DNA from: Apostichopus japonicus
Taxonomy: Eukaryota > Echinodermata > Holothuroidea > Aspidochirotida > Stichopodidae
Assembly (NCBI RefSeq): GCF_037975245.1
Contig: NC_092582.1
Location: 14,672,077 to 14,736,076 of the forward strand
Direction: 5' to 3'
Length of the DNA: 64,000 bases
Below the pieces are notes generated by a model that saw only the letters and a program-made list of their open reading frames with translations, had not been told where the DNA came from and did no database searches. A program made the position numbers and the translations under genes. How positions within the stretch are numbered: the stretch's first letter is position 1; each line of letters starts with the position of its first letter. Positions 22,501-31,870 of this stretch are shown here, in pieces.

Positions 22501-24170
22501 ACAATCCGAGCAGCAACTGGCTTGGTGAACATCGTTACGAACAACAGGATTATGACTACTATCCTGAGGTGAGTCAAAAGGTATCTTACCATCATGACTT
22601 TTCTAGGAAAGAAAGTAAAAATGAAACTTTCATAAAAACTCGTGTTGAGAATGTAAATCGTGTGCGAGCAGTATCTGCATCAAATTCAAACCAATTTGCT
22701 GAAGAAGAAGAAGAAGATGGAAGTGTATGTAAGTTTGATGATTCTTTAGTAGACAACTTATTCCATACTTATTCAACACCAAAAGCTAAGTGTGATCGTC
22801 CAGATCTCCAAAGAAGTGAGAGCAAATTTTTGTTTTCTTGTGACGAACGCGATAAGCGGCGACAGAGTCCCACGAAACGGAAAAAAGTACACCAAGAATT
22901 GTCAAATAATTTGCTCGGAACAACTTTCAGTAGTATGTCGGATAGTCTCTTTTCAGACGCTTCTCAAATATCGGAACTTACGACAACGTTTGGTTGTTAC
23001 TCTGTGGCGCTTGATTCGGAACATTATTCTTCAGAGCTCACGAGTGATAGTGAAATTGGCTCACCTGGAAAGTTAGTTGTTCGAAATATAACAAAAGATC
23101 GTCAAGATTTGCTCAAATTAGAGAGAGGTGTCGAATCCTGTGATAAATTGATCATTGTCAAATGTAGTAATAGGTTATGTGGTCAAAAGATGCAGCTTGT
23201 TGATGCGAAGAAGATATACAAAACATGTCACCATTGCTATACGTACTATTGTTCGCGTGAATGTCGACAGACAAATTGGCCCAAGCATAAGAAGAAATGT
23301 CCTTTAGGACAATTCAATAGTTTGTGTAAGCGAATATTGTTTCACTGCCGATACAACCAGGGTATACAGAACGAATTATCTCGATTGGCGAGGCGAGGCT
23401 ATCTGTCCTGTTCGAAGGGAGTGGTTGTTCTAGATTTCCCATCAGCCGATGCGGGATATCGTTTTATTGTTGAAGGACTAGATAGTGACGTAACTAGACC
23501 GATTTATTTATCTCAAGACAAACTAACATATTCCAACATGAAAATGGTAGATTCTAAAGTATTATCGAAACTCTCTTACAGTTATAACCCAGATTTGAAA
23601 TTCGTTTTAGCTGTTTCTATCAACATTGAAGGAGAATTTAAGTTCAAACTAAAGACAAAGACAATCCTACGAAACAAACATGCGCTAATTCGAAAATGTG
23701 CAAAGGTCACACTGAGTCCTGTGGTAGGTCTAGATGACCCCGACTGTACATTACCTAGAAGTGGCTACGAGCCTCTGATTTTGCAGGTACCGCCAGGCCA
23801 GAACCTAACGGATGCACAATTAAGTAGGAGAGATCGGCAGATATCTTTCATAAACATTCAAGCAGCACTGAGAGAAAGAGGAGTAAGTTTACGTCATTTT
23901 GAACCATCGGCATATCAAAAGTTATGTAAGTGGGTCGATGAAGGAACGCATATCGGTCCTATAACACTATATCCAACGGATGCTGAAACGGGCAAAACGT
24001 TCCTCTGTTTGATTCTACCAAATAGCGAAAGTGATTTGTTGGACTTGGAGCAGAGCTCAGCTGCAGTAGAGACGGTTGATTTAGATGCAGAACTAGAAAA
24101 TCTGATAAAAGTCGTAGAAGATCTTAAACTTAAATCTGGTGATAATGATAATAATAAACTTTCCCCATAA
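10548..24170 (+). CDS. Giant AJM1-like (apical junction component 1 homolog) protein with C-terminal MYND-type zinc finger
   Basis: A single reading frame of 4540 codons. The frame is open a few codons further 5', but the first ATG is at 10548 (AGCAAAATGG context). A likely splice acceptor (ATTTCATTCTTAG, ending 10501) suggests that the exon starts at 10502 with a short 5'UTR. Domains by residue: hydrophobic membrane segment about 17-36 (VFIPVGLFVVAFSGVLV); a long disordered region; a duplicated SLPG[VI]LVPV motif at about 636 and 697; a basic region with repeated SLP motifs about 1395-1590; a Gln/Pro-rich repeat block about 2117-2350 (variants of QQPPKIAV); an Asp/Tyr-rich patch near 2965-2985; LPDW, SLPSYW and SLPDYW motifs about 3697-3790; a MYND-type zinc finger 4206-4251 (C-x4-C, C-x2-C, C-x3-C, H-x3-C all present); and a folded-looking tail to 4540. 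The finger plus tail is what I recall of the vertebrate AJM1 family, whose members are cytoplasmic components of epithelial apical junctions. The family call comes from memory of the C-terminus; the other candidate is an unnamed MYND protein. It is several times longer than the roughly 1000-residue human protein I recall, with the extra length in low complexity. Confidence 0.9.
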   Translation: MDTDSIIPDELEESISPAVFIPVGLFVVAFSGVLVRKICQSFNRSEEFSAQIRHAQEQLNYDSRQLDRIFADTWGTETSDVDNTVSDDELERCIAYDWHIFNNWANDDRILPHSFSDNIPFTSDTSDAHNLRDVNDFDMPVDQLKVKEGYHNETDFRHHQKRETEARFEPRSIPNRRFDEFTHSDVARAWRSGYTDESPSPAEPERIPSELRTPPLLSKQDELNYCFGDDATDRHNVKQGCYPDLLLSDQSSVPHGVLECSVRNNIAKEQFGGNAHTLLQRPVQLVHQLDKTRVRSETNDSDLNLDRFRFKPISEQNCIEPCDYFATAAGTDEQNKSRDTFQGSSVREEIKISNLSMSTSVEMNGTSLTNICQESHYALQTGSIKKPTIPLSGQPHHKLLSTNMNGGSPIPTKQEGNQPRGNQFNSLAEDEQTDCKINISVNDSQNRICLVRRDQIEMRDGDVIGDIATQKHGEVRLSKRENIKQSKAKVTSILGNGRSSSSDRKDHDSMHRFNNADNKTKRVRFNCDIDKKRSQEELQDKIISETPGLALGKKIINVQILNRDDGSSNRSKKPNSKALPHVTRDKHKAPPSIVVESPASRSTRIGNLLVVLNGTVLQPYAVSESILHDGIQNKESLPGVLVPVSDAKRAFFKDLYFHGHLNIPTPLISFSGGIYRVLVPKQAFQCDGGIQKRLTPSSLPGILVPVPSPGSKGFNGTDKDGLKYHQTDIPDCSFKGKALSSVNHIDKDAYFRSTTPNQQALCLTKNPGTKKTEVENELAPQQAKEEKSHDLSTKGKLLRENSRNYKTRQSGNVGEGVLSNLAHVALGNDIFKVGVIKPSNGSQHKLRGFLTSVSTTLPIPGTSQDSTVIRNTSKEKRRAECYDLTKCDILNHCDAEVIVKSSRPAHEKHVPTRFDVSPLNAGNTKRKCTESFEPDLEVESGSVQNLQTENLEHENVEYRQILESESYIDLCSESKRDNRTYTNILISKRKNKRLRPLVSLESIEEESDSEETSNTDLVIKNSWCIDQFNLDVDNENQGGEVVIRNQSEPQGAAYYKAEFQFPDSRHNKLEIANEGTLKHSSVVTVNHEIDNRNSHTATAKSEPKLTNSVATNCLYNTLGGITKGVSNGAAINTPNTLDCCTVQSPLKSCCVKRTDNRTSVLCGVNANGNQPCNEEKFAEENIHTVRSVKEEDKVNNCENRNALFVRNYGRSSSIEAECFYSNLSALETTSKLSNNGYNFDTHKRGGYDNFDIAQCCEDRDDVGISNNVSSFYAVFGGTERRVKFVDEDSCVSERVTAIRAVPEDKVRWNNSRPELGGSTVQTNGNMEVFKKGKKQKVLQVPVSDPNLLRYAKIGAKRVVIVRDPKVVEAEYLKAQKKAKKKPKGKLVKLTQGSDDDDRHSMRSLPISSSQQLRRSFRKPGPRPGSPTSLPDQALVRGIHGRSSLPPNFRGKRPPDWANRGESNFHPRERSNTGPVVMNNTSKHRSPSSLPDLSPYQHSRNDRDIPDGRASGRKQIYAVPSNNHTARKHNRYDETHPDIRQSGNRGTQSLPRQLPFHAQNGPQGAGTRQRYNRNQYRNPGSLPNNLQVVGHRGRTSSTGKIERGDFWDDMHQQRRMPLPRTSSSVHDDKDRHDVRNRQEALEQNHFGGSSRNIPKRMDGEGQQSGMGRRSASFHNVIPIEFDSFDRSRSKKSPTIEISGPAAADNKPRNYEENHSRLTAGQIENSERGSSDDNSVFSHGSQSRYRNENVGGEGESSGESQKLDEYMSGKLSDPRKVETCFYWEPGLETKQERDKRIEREHIMEKDTAGIFSRSSAGNTERQSLRERRNEDLKNRAMMHERPRRNENIYDKPITKSAHGLPVGSSSSLGNEPTNKTDYRVRGGNVNSDNNQFRSKDEYDRPQQYSRPVSTQNVMMTETDLSKDGNRHAPTLKETNLGPPLTSETSVHQSSSDTRKSGSSLQQKPKETTFGVEIPKWNVKSGKETAICDPPYEQAKPQRRETSFGTDGRNVNHQISEPRIVKPRSIETMFTEPVQLPNSYERKGTSFIGSPEINKVPDTSAIRSNVAYKKQSNQEDNVSNCTSDHDSFARDSDDESENGRNSIKPSRFGAVRGEQADIPVQLQSSRQQQHQQQEPSQLGVSAIQQEKPKTTAQQPPMPLARQPPKVASQRQPRVAVQKPNKPSTQQEPRIAIQRSKPVAQQTSNPVVKQPAKPAVQQKPNIAVKQKPKIAIQQPPKIAIRQPPKVAVQMPPKIAVQQPKQPAGQQNTKPVAQHSTKPVSQLSSNIDVRQPPKLAVQQPTRIAVQQPQKAAGEQNPLHVAQHSIAPVPKRPPKVAVQQSTKADQKPQPVNQMLSKPVSAHTSPTPVVQKTPTLIQSRNSAAVHQGESMKSPNVPAEDTAVPKVRKENPNEVNEQPSHSEYGREPITGHEPESYVAGEEMNTAQIRTSNGVLNDEKYQPSSATDDLRPNRFAPVREPAERLPPKVTPKPKPRDISKETEKLHRESETFQEQVSSSGSKELMSLLKPVSEGTQSNTADHSEANEPLTLESDSEQVKVNTDCSEDESQPRKPFSTVFCLRGVKINRIVIPLPNQAEAPNRVTETRTVGSTKDLYKQDEELISPLSISESSVTSVTEPNSDKDEEIAVSIPSADAPVLTLPHVDVRDRDRFGKTRGKPIPSPRPPLSIKPFETESSEFPFEEVNPSSDLPPPAEYSDVSKNVHKNIDHPEVETIYHPSFSKTKSNDPTESDESVKFGYKPSYSQNYNVPAAESQPNEVSDDNSSEPRQYYASNKAYSESPMVSQFDEDNTTNANPSHDNSTQLRRPAQQGEEDERMTNGGDTWTSSSHQESKSDRYLNYPYGNNYQGQDDDMIDHDENFQRYEPYSREPRYEYHSDISHHYHNAEVDPDIDSSSSQGGTMYYPADAVGYDDYDEGYSQSREPSHQSTNDYMHFSDLQTNSTPDFHSRAGTMYIPDLDEYDEYDDDFDDDVEAGDTALPYFPDYSMEPIFQRLETIPEEVEPWSNDTSEYSSDEYTSSAEEGDVTVDQRTVDTYSSVLPELSAAERVSLRDGITAEVGNGVKSESLSNSSTLVQHPEGETGNAPKQMKETHSSDRYMPDQTDDPSQETVPDTELNQTKTSDPDYLFPVTDDVRREAVPDFFQEKSEDEIELNDSSDASENDAFIMEEDGETSTDEESEEQQDRTATPGRSFVIALVGQTSIVQREAPSYNITPQPINSPPLAVDETLTDSDGEAHQTTSTVHESPTRVVSPLKIIQSVEDDVVRIAEVVEESSPEEDQDIAIRAIVPRPETVKLKYSKVPVKVIMSETAQPQTIEYPSKVAVNEVVSNRKEANEPQIRPQDNNFKNTERLPSFLQDRITKAPSNEVSTKFLNANDATNSNNLKAHDTTPKNVSREPNDDVKARQHPRMPGNEPAKIELLEGDEEIDKSKDQTDVVHSSKVPKDRSGRRKFRKIQGNARAAIQDVITDLETNLGVEMTNEDKQDNDSCRATKEVDKQSDIDQLIEAPVIQSQETEEQRSSIPTQLSLRPVQQRGAVVTETQPGKTVAGNEAAKERPLNSGNFIKKTDNSWNRDLDSVPKQTFPVRTPSVKKDKTTTQIQAKKDERISAKPCPVFDVDGLNFDIPNYDKIFSQAKSQQKPLSAAKSSPSNAPEIAPVISQDPPGEWKNSDGGVIDKQLERMRENLKRMTLPDWFRKSPQYDKLLSGGNVRSLPSYWTYNKPKRMTASTPATPTGERKQFSTQLPFLTAANFRRRDFSKEDDGRISPANSLPDYWTFGSLDLQTQGLSPNTSPSPSPNQANISGMNYNFPDDRAPENSHREHVQSLQEESAEYPTNEVGLPLTNEPVTTSALPQGMDRLSRLEGPPCDNEAKIRKNNAEEDSSNTVAQQPRPSANPAVRSQSGAAVFCLTSSMFRNDVAHETPVNAFDNVNNNDVNNSYPSSDHTDARSQFERGQADYGVDDGTEDEVFSSGIKPYYNPSSNWLGEHRYEQQDYDYYPEVSQKVSYHHDFSRKESKNETFIKTRVENVNRVRAVSASNSNQFAEEEEEDGSVCKFDDSLVDNLFHTYSTPKAKCDRPDLQRSESKFLFSCDERDKRRQSPTKRKKVHQELSNNLLGTTFSSMSDSLFSDASQISELTTTFGCYSVALDSEHYSSELTSDSEIGSPGKLVVRNITKDRQDLLKLERGVESCDKLIIVKCSNRLCGQKMQLVDAKKIYKTCHHCYTYYCSRECRQTNWPKHKKKCPLGQFNSLCKRILFHCRYNQGIQNELSRLARRGYLSCSKGVVVLDFPSADAGYRFIVEGLDSDVTRPIYLSQDKLTYSNMKMVDSKVLSKLSYSYNPDLKFVLAVSINIEGEFKFKLKTKTILRNKHALIRKCAKVTLSPVVGLDDPDCTLPRSGYEPLILQVPPGQNLTDAQLSRRDRQISFINIQAALRERGVSLRHFEPSAYQKLCKWVDEGTHIGPITLYPTDAETGKTFLCLILPNSESDLLDLEQSSAAVETVDLDAELENLIKVVEDLKLKSGDNDNNKLSP
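16950..17600 (+). repeat. Coding Gln/Pro/Ala repeat inside the AJM1-like ORF
   Basis: About 20 imperfect copies of a decapeptide of the type [KQ]QPPK[IV]AV[QR], encoded by units of about 30-36 bp (CAACAGCCACCAAAA...GCTGTC). Codons vary between copies, so the repeat is old or under selection on the protein and not a fresh DNA slippage product. Confidence 0.85.
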
Positions 24171-24513
24171 ATTCAAAAGAGAGAGAAAGATGATTATAAG
24201 TCATGATTGCGATTTGTCACTATTTGCCAGACCTGTCTTGACCCTGAAATGTAGATGAATCAGAAATTCCAACTTGGTTTGTTTGCATTTCGTGTGAATT
24301 GCACCACATGGAAAGATTATATTGACAGACCAAACACAATCGAAATATACCACCAAAACTTAAGTGGACATATACTTACCAGTACTAATTATGTACTATC
24401 TTTTTATAGATATAATTCTGTTGCCATGCATAGGTCTATACTGTAATGACGGTTGGGCGTTCTTGCTATAACGAATTTTCACCGAACAAAGTATGAATAA
24501 TAAGACTAATAAA
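24171..24513 (+). terminator. 3'UTR of the AJM1-like gene with polyadenylation signal
   Basis: After the TAA stop (24168-24170) the sequence becomes AT-rich and an AATAAA hexamer lies at 24508-24513. It is the first canonical signal after the stop that I found, so it is the likely cleavage site region. Confidence 0.5.
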
Positions 24514-27290
24514 CATATTTCTGTGTACTCTGCCAAACCGACGTGGCCACAATTAGTGTTTAAACCTTTTCGTCGTGCGCATACAAGTTCCCTGTACTGG
24601 TAAATGATTAGTATGATACCGTATTGTTTGTAATGAATGCAGCACTGTGTAATGGCAGCATTTTTAAACCTACGTTTACCAATTTTATCGATGTTATTTG
24701 ATAAGTAGAAGAAGAAAAAACATAACGTTATGGTCAATGCAAGTTTCATTTCAGATACAGTATGTTAAGTTCAAGTCGAAAACTTTCAAATTTCCCAATT
24801 TTCCAATTTGTGTTTTACATGTAACTTAATACTGGGACTAAGAGTGACTAAACGTTTAGAACCGAATGGAATAAGGCTGCTTTTAATTGGCTTTCTTTTG
24901 ACGAAGCAAATATATACGAGCCTTGTCTTTGTTCGATCAAATGCAAGCCTAGTTATTGTAGTTTCTTGATCAAAATTGCCTGACCAAAAACAAAAAGCTG
25001 CTTTGATTATCTGCCACGTACGATGCTGCTCTTTCATGATGAACTAGTTCCCTTCCCCTGCGTAAATATAAACAGAACTGTTTTGTATCCATTTCGCATA
25101 TAGGCTGTTATGGGCATCCTCATATATCTCTTCGATCAACAGCTGCGTTGTAATGAAATTGGTATTATAACGTTATATAGGCTGCCTATACATATGAATG
25201 TGAATGATTAATTTACGTATACGATACTGGATGAAATGCTGCCATGGCAATGGGGGTCATTGTGAGCCTATACATTGTTACATATATGCATATCGTATAT
25301 ATCGATCCAATGACTGAATGTACACGTCGCTCTTAGTAAATATATATCAGTAAAACGTAAAATCTTTACTATTATGCTTTTGTAGAAAAGATATATACCA
25401 GAAATAGGCATCTTGTCTGTGAATTCCCATCTGCCCAACTAAGAAAAACGTTACTGTGCAGTTTCTATCAGTTTCATATATAATTAATATGTAATCAGAT
25501 ATATCTAGGCCAAACATTGAGGCGTATTGAATCGCGGCCGATTTACAACTCCAGCTATTGTAGGTATATATATATCAGTTGAAGTGGCAACAACCTCACT
25601 ATAGTCAGTATACAGTGTTATTTTCTTGGCTGAATCCCAAGAAGGCACAATAAACTTTAACAACGCCAAAATCAAAATTATCAAAATTAGAAAAGAAAAT
25701 GATTTTGAACATGTATGTTCAATAAATGCCAATAAGCAACTGCTTAATGTGTTAAGATATTTTCTTACGGATTAATGATTTAAATCAAACTGGCTGCAAC
25801 TACTTTTTAGAAGCGGAAATGTAATCATTTCTTGGACGTTGAATGAACTCAAACATCAATGGCGGATATTTATCCACTAATAATGATCCAATGACCTACA
25901 ATCATGCAAGGCGGCCATTGCACAAGAGAGGCATTATTAGCGCAATATGTTGTAATTTGAAGATATACTCAACTTAAATACTGTACTTAAATTTAAGGAA
26001 AATTTTGACTTTTCTTTTATAGAACTGTTATCTTTGAACTAAAGTGTATAAATCATTCTTCCAAATACATTTTCCCGAATTTAAAGAAAATGCCTAACCT
26101 ATGTATGGCTACACAATACGTTATTGGTAAGCTGTATAATTGTACATGAATATACTGTATTATTCATCACGCGATCGTTGAACAATTACATACTGTTTAT
26201 GTCGGTTGAATTGTTTGTCTTTCTGGTACAAAAGTAGTGTATACACCTTGTTGCCACATCTACTGCGTATGGTGCATATCTATTCACTATTTACAGTGTA
26301 TAGTTTGAGTACATGTTATATTAGTTTGCATAGTTAAGGGCAAAGGTTCGCCCCGTATAGCATACAATGTTTTTTTCTATTGTTTAGCTGCGACGGTTGC
26401 CAGGCTTTTAAATGATGCAAATTAGAGTAAATAAAATCACATTGGTTAATTACACAGTATAACCGCCATTATGTTATGTATAACAATGCACGGCGTTTTA
26501 CTTTATTGACTATTTGTAAACACCGTGAACAGACAACAACAACAAAGACTTCTGGTCTGAACATGGAGCTGTCGCCCCCCCCCCCTATTGTACACATTCT
26601 GCTAAAAAACCTTGCATGTATTCCATGATCATGTATTCATGGAACTTCCTCCCCTAGCCCCCCCCCCACCCCTTTCCAACCCGGTTTCTCTTGTTTGACA
26701 CAGTCCTGTTTTGATCACCCATTTGATCATTTCACCAACGACATGTACCGATATATCCGCTGTTTATGTTTTCAGGATTTATTAGTGAGGAATGACATCA
26801 AATTAAAATGATGACGTCACTGTAAGCGGAACCCCTTCCCCCAAACGTAGAAAGAAATGATACAATCGTGATAATAGACTCTTATGTGTTTGGCTGCATA
26901 TAAAGATACCTGTACACTTTTCGCAAAGCAATGTCATTGATAAATCTTACCAAAGGAGTCGATTGAAGTTAGATGTTACTAAGCTACTTGGTTATTTTCT
27001 CTACATCATTCTGTAGCTTCTGTTGGATTGTTGGTGATCCCCCCTTAATCAGTTTAGCTCATTCAAGTATACAAACAGACAATGCTCCTATGTAATAAGC
27101 AGCTTACTGTAGAGAACGAAACCTCTTATCGAAGCTATTGAGTTGTTCTAGATTACCACCAATTACAAATATTGAGGGATACAGTACTTTGAAATACCTA
27201 GTGTCGTATATTTAGCTGGTAGAATAGTATATAGGCCAACTGTGTGTTACGGATCAATGGCACCTGGGGTTATGTGACACAGAGGAGGGC
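24514..27290. other. Intergenic, AT-rich, nothing supported
   Basis: No coding exon, RNA gene or transposon end could be supported. There are C tracts at about 26575 and 26660. Confidence 0.4.
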
Positions 27291-27295
27291 GTCGA

Positions 27296-27456
27296 CAGGG
27301 ACAGGGGCAAATATGGGGGGGGGGGCTAGGATGGCGTGGGGATGAGTTGAAGCAGGTATTATGTGCTAGGAGGGCGTGGGGAGGGGTTGAGACAGAAATG
27401 AGGGGCTAGGAGGGCGTGGGGATGGATGGAGGCAGATATTAGCGGCTAGGAGACCC
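27296..27456. repeat. Minisatellite, about 54-60 bp unit, three copies
   Basis: Units begin GGGCTAGGATGGCGTGGGG or GGCTAGGAGGGCGTGGGG and end with GAGGCAGATATTA-like text. The three units differ by several bases each. Confidence 0.75.
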
Positions 27457-30400
27457 ATCACTTCCATCTGTCTCAGCCTAGTTAAAGGACAATAGGATTT
27501 CTTCCAAATATATATGCTAGAAATTCAAATAATGGTCACTCATGCTCAAACTTTAACGAGCACTTTACTGCCATGCATGTTCAGAGCGTTTTTGACGCTG
27601 ACTTAGACACCGTAATCTTAAAGACTTTTAACATGCTCAATTTTAGGGCCATATACCGATGACCTTTACCTCTCTTGTGTTTCTAACATCTAAAACATAC
27701 TCCCACCGTTGTATGTATGTATTCAGTGTCTATGTCATCGGATCATGGAAGGTTATTACTCTGCAGACATGGTCGGATTTCACCGTCTGCGTTCACGCGC
27801 ATATAGCACATGTCGCTAACAACTTCACTTCCAACACAAATTCACATTCCCCAGTGTTTTTGTTGTCAGTGACGGTATAATCAACTGTAAACGATATTCT
27901 ACTCCGCATCATTACTCACTATCGAGTGTAAAGAAGCGTGGGTTGCTATTTATAATGTCTCTGTTCTACTATACACGGGCTTTCTCAAACTGTGTAAATA
28001 ACTCGTACCATGATCTCTCTCGAGATTCTGAGTCCCCGCAGTGTAGCGTCATCTGTGGCCTCGTAAATTTGACCTTTGTCACACTGAGCCGTTACTAGGT
28101 TACTGTGCGGGCAACTTCCAAAATGGCTGCGAAATCGTTCGTGTAGAGAAAGCAAGGATATCATAACTTATCAGTTTCTAATAATTGTCGTTTCGGCAGC
28201 ATCGCATTACCAAGTTTGGTGTCATTGCAGTTTGGAACCGTGTTAAGTTCTGAAAACTGAACAGGCAGAAGTGAAATAATTGCAAATGTATTAGGTTATT
28301 TTAGTTTTTAATAGACCGATACAAGAATGTTTTTTTTTTTATAGCGTGTGTAAAGGCCATCATGCATGTATTTTCATGGATTGAGTTTAGTGCTTCCCAA
28401 TGATTGGGCCATGGGTCGAATTTACTATGTAGGATAACAGCTAAACAAACTTCAAATGCAGGTCAATGGCAGCTCTCTCCCTGTATGAGCTCGCGAAACA
28501 CGATGTATCATTTACAGTCTACGCTCGCCAATTTGAATAACATTTAAATCATAAGAATGTATTGGTTTCAATGATGTGTCATGTTAGTGCTTGGGGGGGG
28601 GGGTAAATTTTCCTCGACCGATTTATGTAGGGGCATGAACCTTTATAGAGAGGCGTCCTGGTCCTGGAGGAGTGGTCTAATTCTCCTCCGACTGAATGTG
28701 GGGGGGGGGGGGAACACTCCCGGCTGGACGTTTCACCTCGGCTGACCATGGAGGGGTGGGGTTAGGGAATCATTCTTGGACAGTTAAGTGTATTGGCAAA
28801 GAACTTCCAAGAAGTTTATGTATTCCTGTCGGAAACAAATTTTAAATGAGAACGACCCCGATCATAAAATCAGAAGGTGATAATCAGCAAAACCTTGATT
28901 GTGGACCTAATTATATGCCTCAGCATGTGTCATTTGGTGTCTAAAATTGAATGTTTACGTTATGTTACGATTTTACAAAATGATGAAAAGGTCGATATCA
29001 CCGAGATGACAATAATCGTATATAGATGAAGATAATAAAATATTTTTAATAAACTAAGTCTAAGAACAAGCATGTATGAATGCTCTCAAATCTTTGATGA
29101 AGATAAATCATATTTTGTTGTATTATTAGGCCTATAATTTTCAACAAGCCATCCTGTCAATTCAGTTTTCAAGATTTTCTTCATGCCTTTAAAAGTTCAA
29201 AATAAAACCAGGTTTCAGCATATTTGCGAACGTTCACACGATGTCTGTACATGCATGGAGGTACTCCATGGTACATGTAATCAGTTAGTTGTCCACAATA
29301 AAGTCAATCAATCAATCAATACGGGCAGTCGGCCATGTACAAACCATACGTTATAGGCCTATTCATAGAGACAAGGGGACCCTGCCAAAAAAGTGGGTCT
29401 TTCCAATGGGATTCACACCAACAAAGAATACACCCGATTACCCAACCTTTTAGCAATGTCAAATGAAGTGTAAAGTTCGCCGGGGTGAATTACTGCCCTT
29501 GCTAAACGATGCATGAATACTGAGTGTATTACATGGGATATTGTATCGATGAAAATATATACAATACAATTACGACTACCCATGTATATGTAGACTATTA
29601 TCATATAAGAAAGAATTGTTACGACTTGTTAGCTATGCATGCTGTCAAATGCTGATTTACCCACTGGTTTATTTAAACTGATATAAAGATGAAACAAGGT
29701 CAATTAGTCAGTTACAGGAATTGTTAGAAAGAGATATGATGCCTTGTTTGCGTAACTTTCGAGAGAAAGAAAACTATATATAACAGCGATATTTTGCTGG
29801 TTAAATTCAATGTTTGGCTATAGATGGTTTAGATTGTAGAACTTAACCCGAGCGTGGCTATTATTGTTCACCCCCCCCCCCCCCATTTCCCTCCAAAGAG
29901 AGCGAGAGAGACTAATAGAATGCACAGTTTCACGTATACGTTTTGCACATTTTATGAAGGAGGACCCCACAATCCCTAACCCTACACATGGGAGAACTTC
30001 AACAACCCAAAAGTCACACCCTTTTCTTTGGATCCGCCCCTGGTATGAGTAATACTATAGGTTTGATAAAACGCAACACCTTCCTTAACTTAAGATGTAA
30101 CCTGGCGTGTCATCGAAACATGTAAACATACCTAGCCTACCTACAGGATAACACATTATATTGAACGATATAGAAGTGATATATTCTGCCTGAGAGTGAG
30201 TGGATGTGAACGGGATATTATGTATGTGTAACGATACAGCGCAATGAGTTACCTTAATTGTATATAACTATATGCCTATATACGTTTTGGTTAGCTTGTG
30301 AGACACTTTGGCAACACTGATATCGCATATTTCATAATAAGCAGCATTTGCTTTTGCATATTTGCACTTACGTCTCCATGGAAACAGTGGTACCAAATAT

Positions 30401-31870
30401 GGTTATACGTTACTTTCAGTCAAAGTTAATTGCCAAGTGCATACTCAATTATGAGGCTTGTACTATGCAGAATTCGTTTGTCTTTTTTGGCACACTTTGC
30501 TGGTATTTAGGCATCATGGTAAATTCATAACAGGTGTTTCGCTGGTACATAGGCTATAGTCAATGCAGTACAAACGACAATTTTTATTTTCTAATGTGAA
30601 TTCTGACGCATCTATTCGATTCCGCGGTTTCCGCCTCTCTCTTTCTCTGTAAATGCAATTTGTGACAATCGGAGGTTTTGCTGGATTCATGAATAAATAT
30701 ACACGTTGTAAAGATTACTTATAATACGACAGTAGGCTGGTACTTCCTTCTACTTATTCTTTAGAGTTTAATATAGAGAAACCGCCAATTTGCATAGATG
30801 GGTCCACTTTGGCTACTTGAGGATTTCAATGGGTCTTTCGTGTAACCCACAGTGCTAATCAACCACATCCATGTTTCCATCCCTCCCCTCCACCCCCTCC
30901 ACCCCCTCCCTAACCCCACGTCCCCATCAACCAGATAACTGACTTTCTCGCGAGCATCCCACGTTGACATGCTGCGCAGCGGAGTGTTCAATTCCTGCCA
31001 GTCGCCAAGGCAGCACTTTCGCGAATTCTTCACAGTTAAAAGCGAACAGCCAGTGTGTGCCCTCAGTAAGCGGATGATAACGCAGCGTCCTTCCTCTTTC
31101 CTGATGGTGTTCGTCACAAGAAATCTTTTTTTTTTACTATGCCCATAATGTAATTTTCGTAGTCATACATGGTTGCCGTCCTACGGTTACAGGAGTCAAA
31201 CTATGGGACCTCCAGATCTCCGAGTTTAAAAATTCAAATCAAATCTTTTAAATTGAAAACCAAAAGACACACACTTTTATCGGAAATATATTACTATACT
31301 GCTAACCACTACAGAAGAGTTTGCAAACCGGTATTATTTCAATAGTAACATTGTATGTTACAATAATAGTCTGTTCATGTTGATCATATCTGTACGTCAT
31401 TTTCGAATTACATATTTGTTGACAGGATCAACCGGAAGTAGCACCGTACACCATGCAGGTGTGAAGGGAGGTGATTGTGTTAGATCTGGAACCACTTTAG
31501 AAGAGAAGGACGTGATACGTACCGCTCTGTTTATGAGGGTCGCTGAAGACTGCGAAGCCAGATCGGAGGTCAAAAGGTCAAGGTGCAGTGAGCGTCGGCG
31601 GTGGCTTAGAAGTGTCTGCTAGAAGCTCTGTGACATGGTGACATAGCCTAATGAATAGATACCGTTTTGGCCAGACATCTTTCAACTGGATCCGGTGACG
31701 CAATACGCAATATTCTTGGTGATATTCCTTATATACATTATCGCCTATTTAAAATGTGACTTTAATTTTCTTCAATCTGCACAACACATACGTATTATAG
31801 TTTGTTAGCATATGTTTCTGATCGCTCAAAGAATTGTGAACAAACTTGGTAACGTTAAAAACATAACGTT
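27457..31870. other. Intergenic, no supported gene
   Basis: Contains several G or C homopolymers (28594, 28690, 29870) and a short (TCAA)n after an AATAAA motif at about 29296-29320, which may be the tail of a dispersed retroelement fragment. The 118-codon minus-strand ORF at 30761-31117 has no splice support and I do not accept it as a gene. Confidence 0.35.
29296..29321 (+). repeat. AATAAA followed by (TCAA)n, possible retroelement 3' tail
   Basis: The text CACAATAAAGTCAATCAATC is followed by two more TCAA units. A polyadenylation-like hexamer directly followed by a tetranucleotide tail is a common 3' end of non-LTR retroelement copies. The body upstream is not recognisable. Confidence 0.35.

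Noticed and set aside
30761-31117. 118-codon minus-strand ORF in the intergenic region
   Set aside because: No splice-bounded structure, no recognisable domain, and Gly/Trp-rich text arises from a CCCTCC repeat on the other strand.
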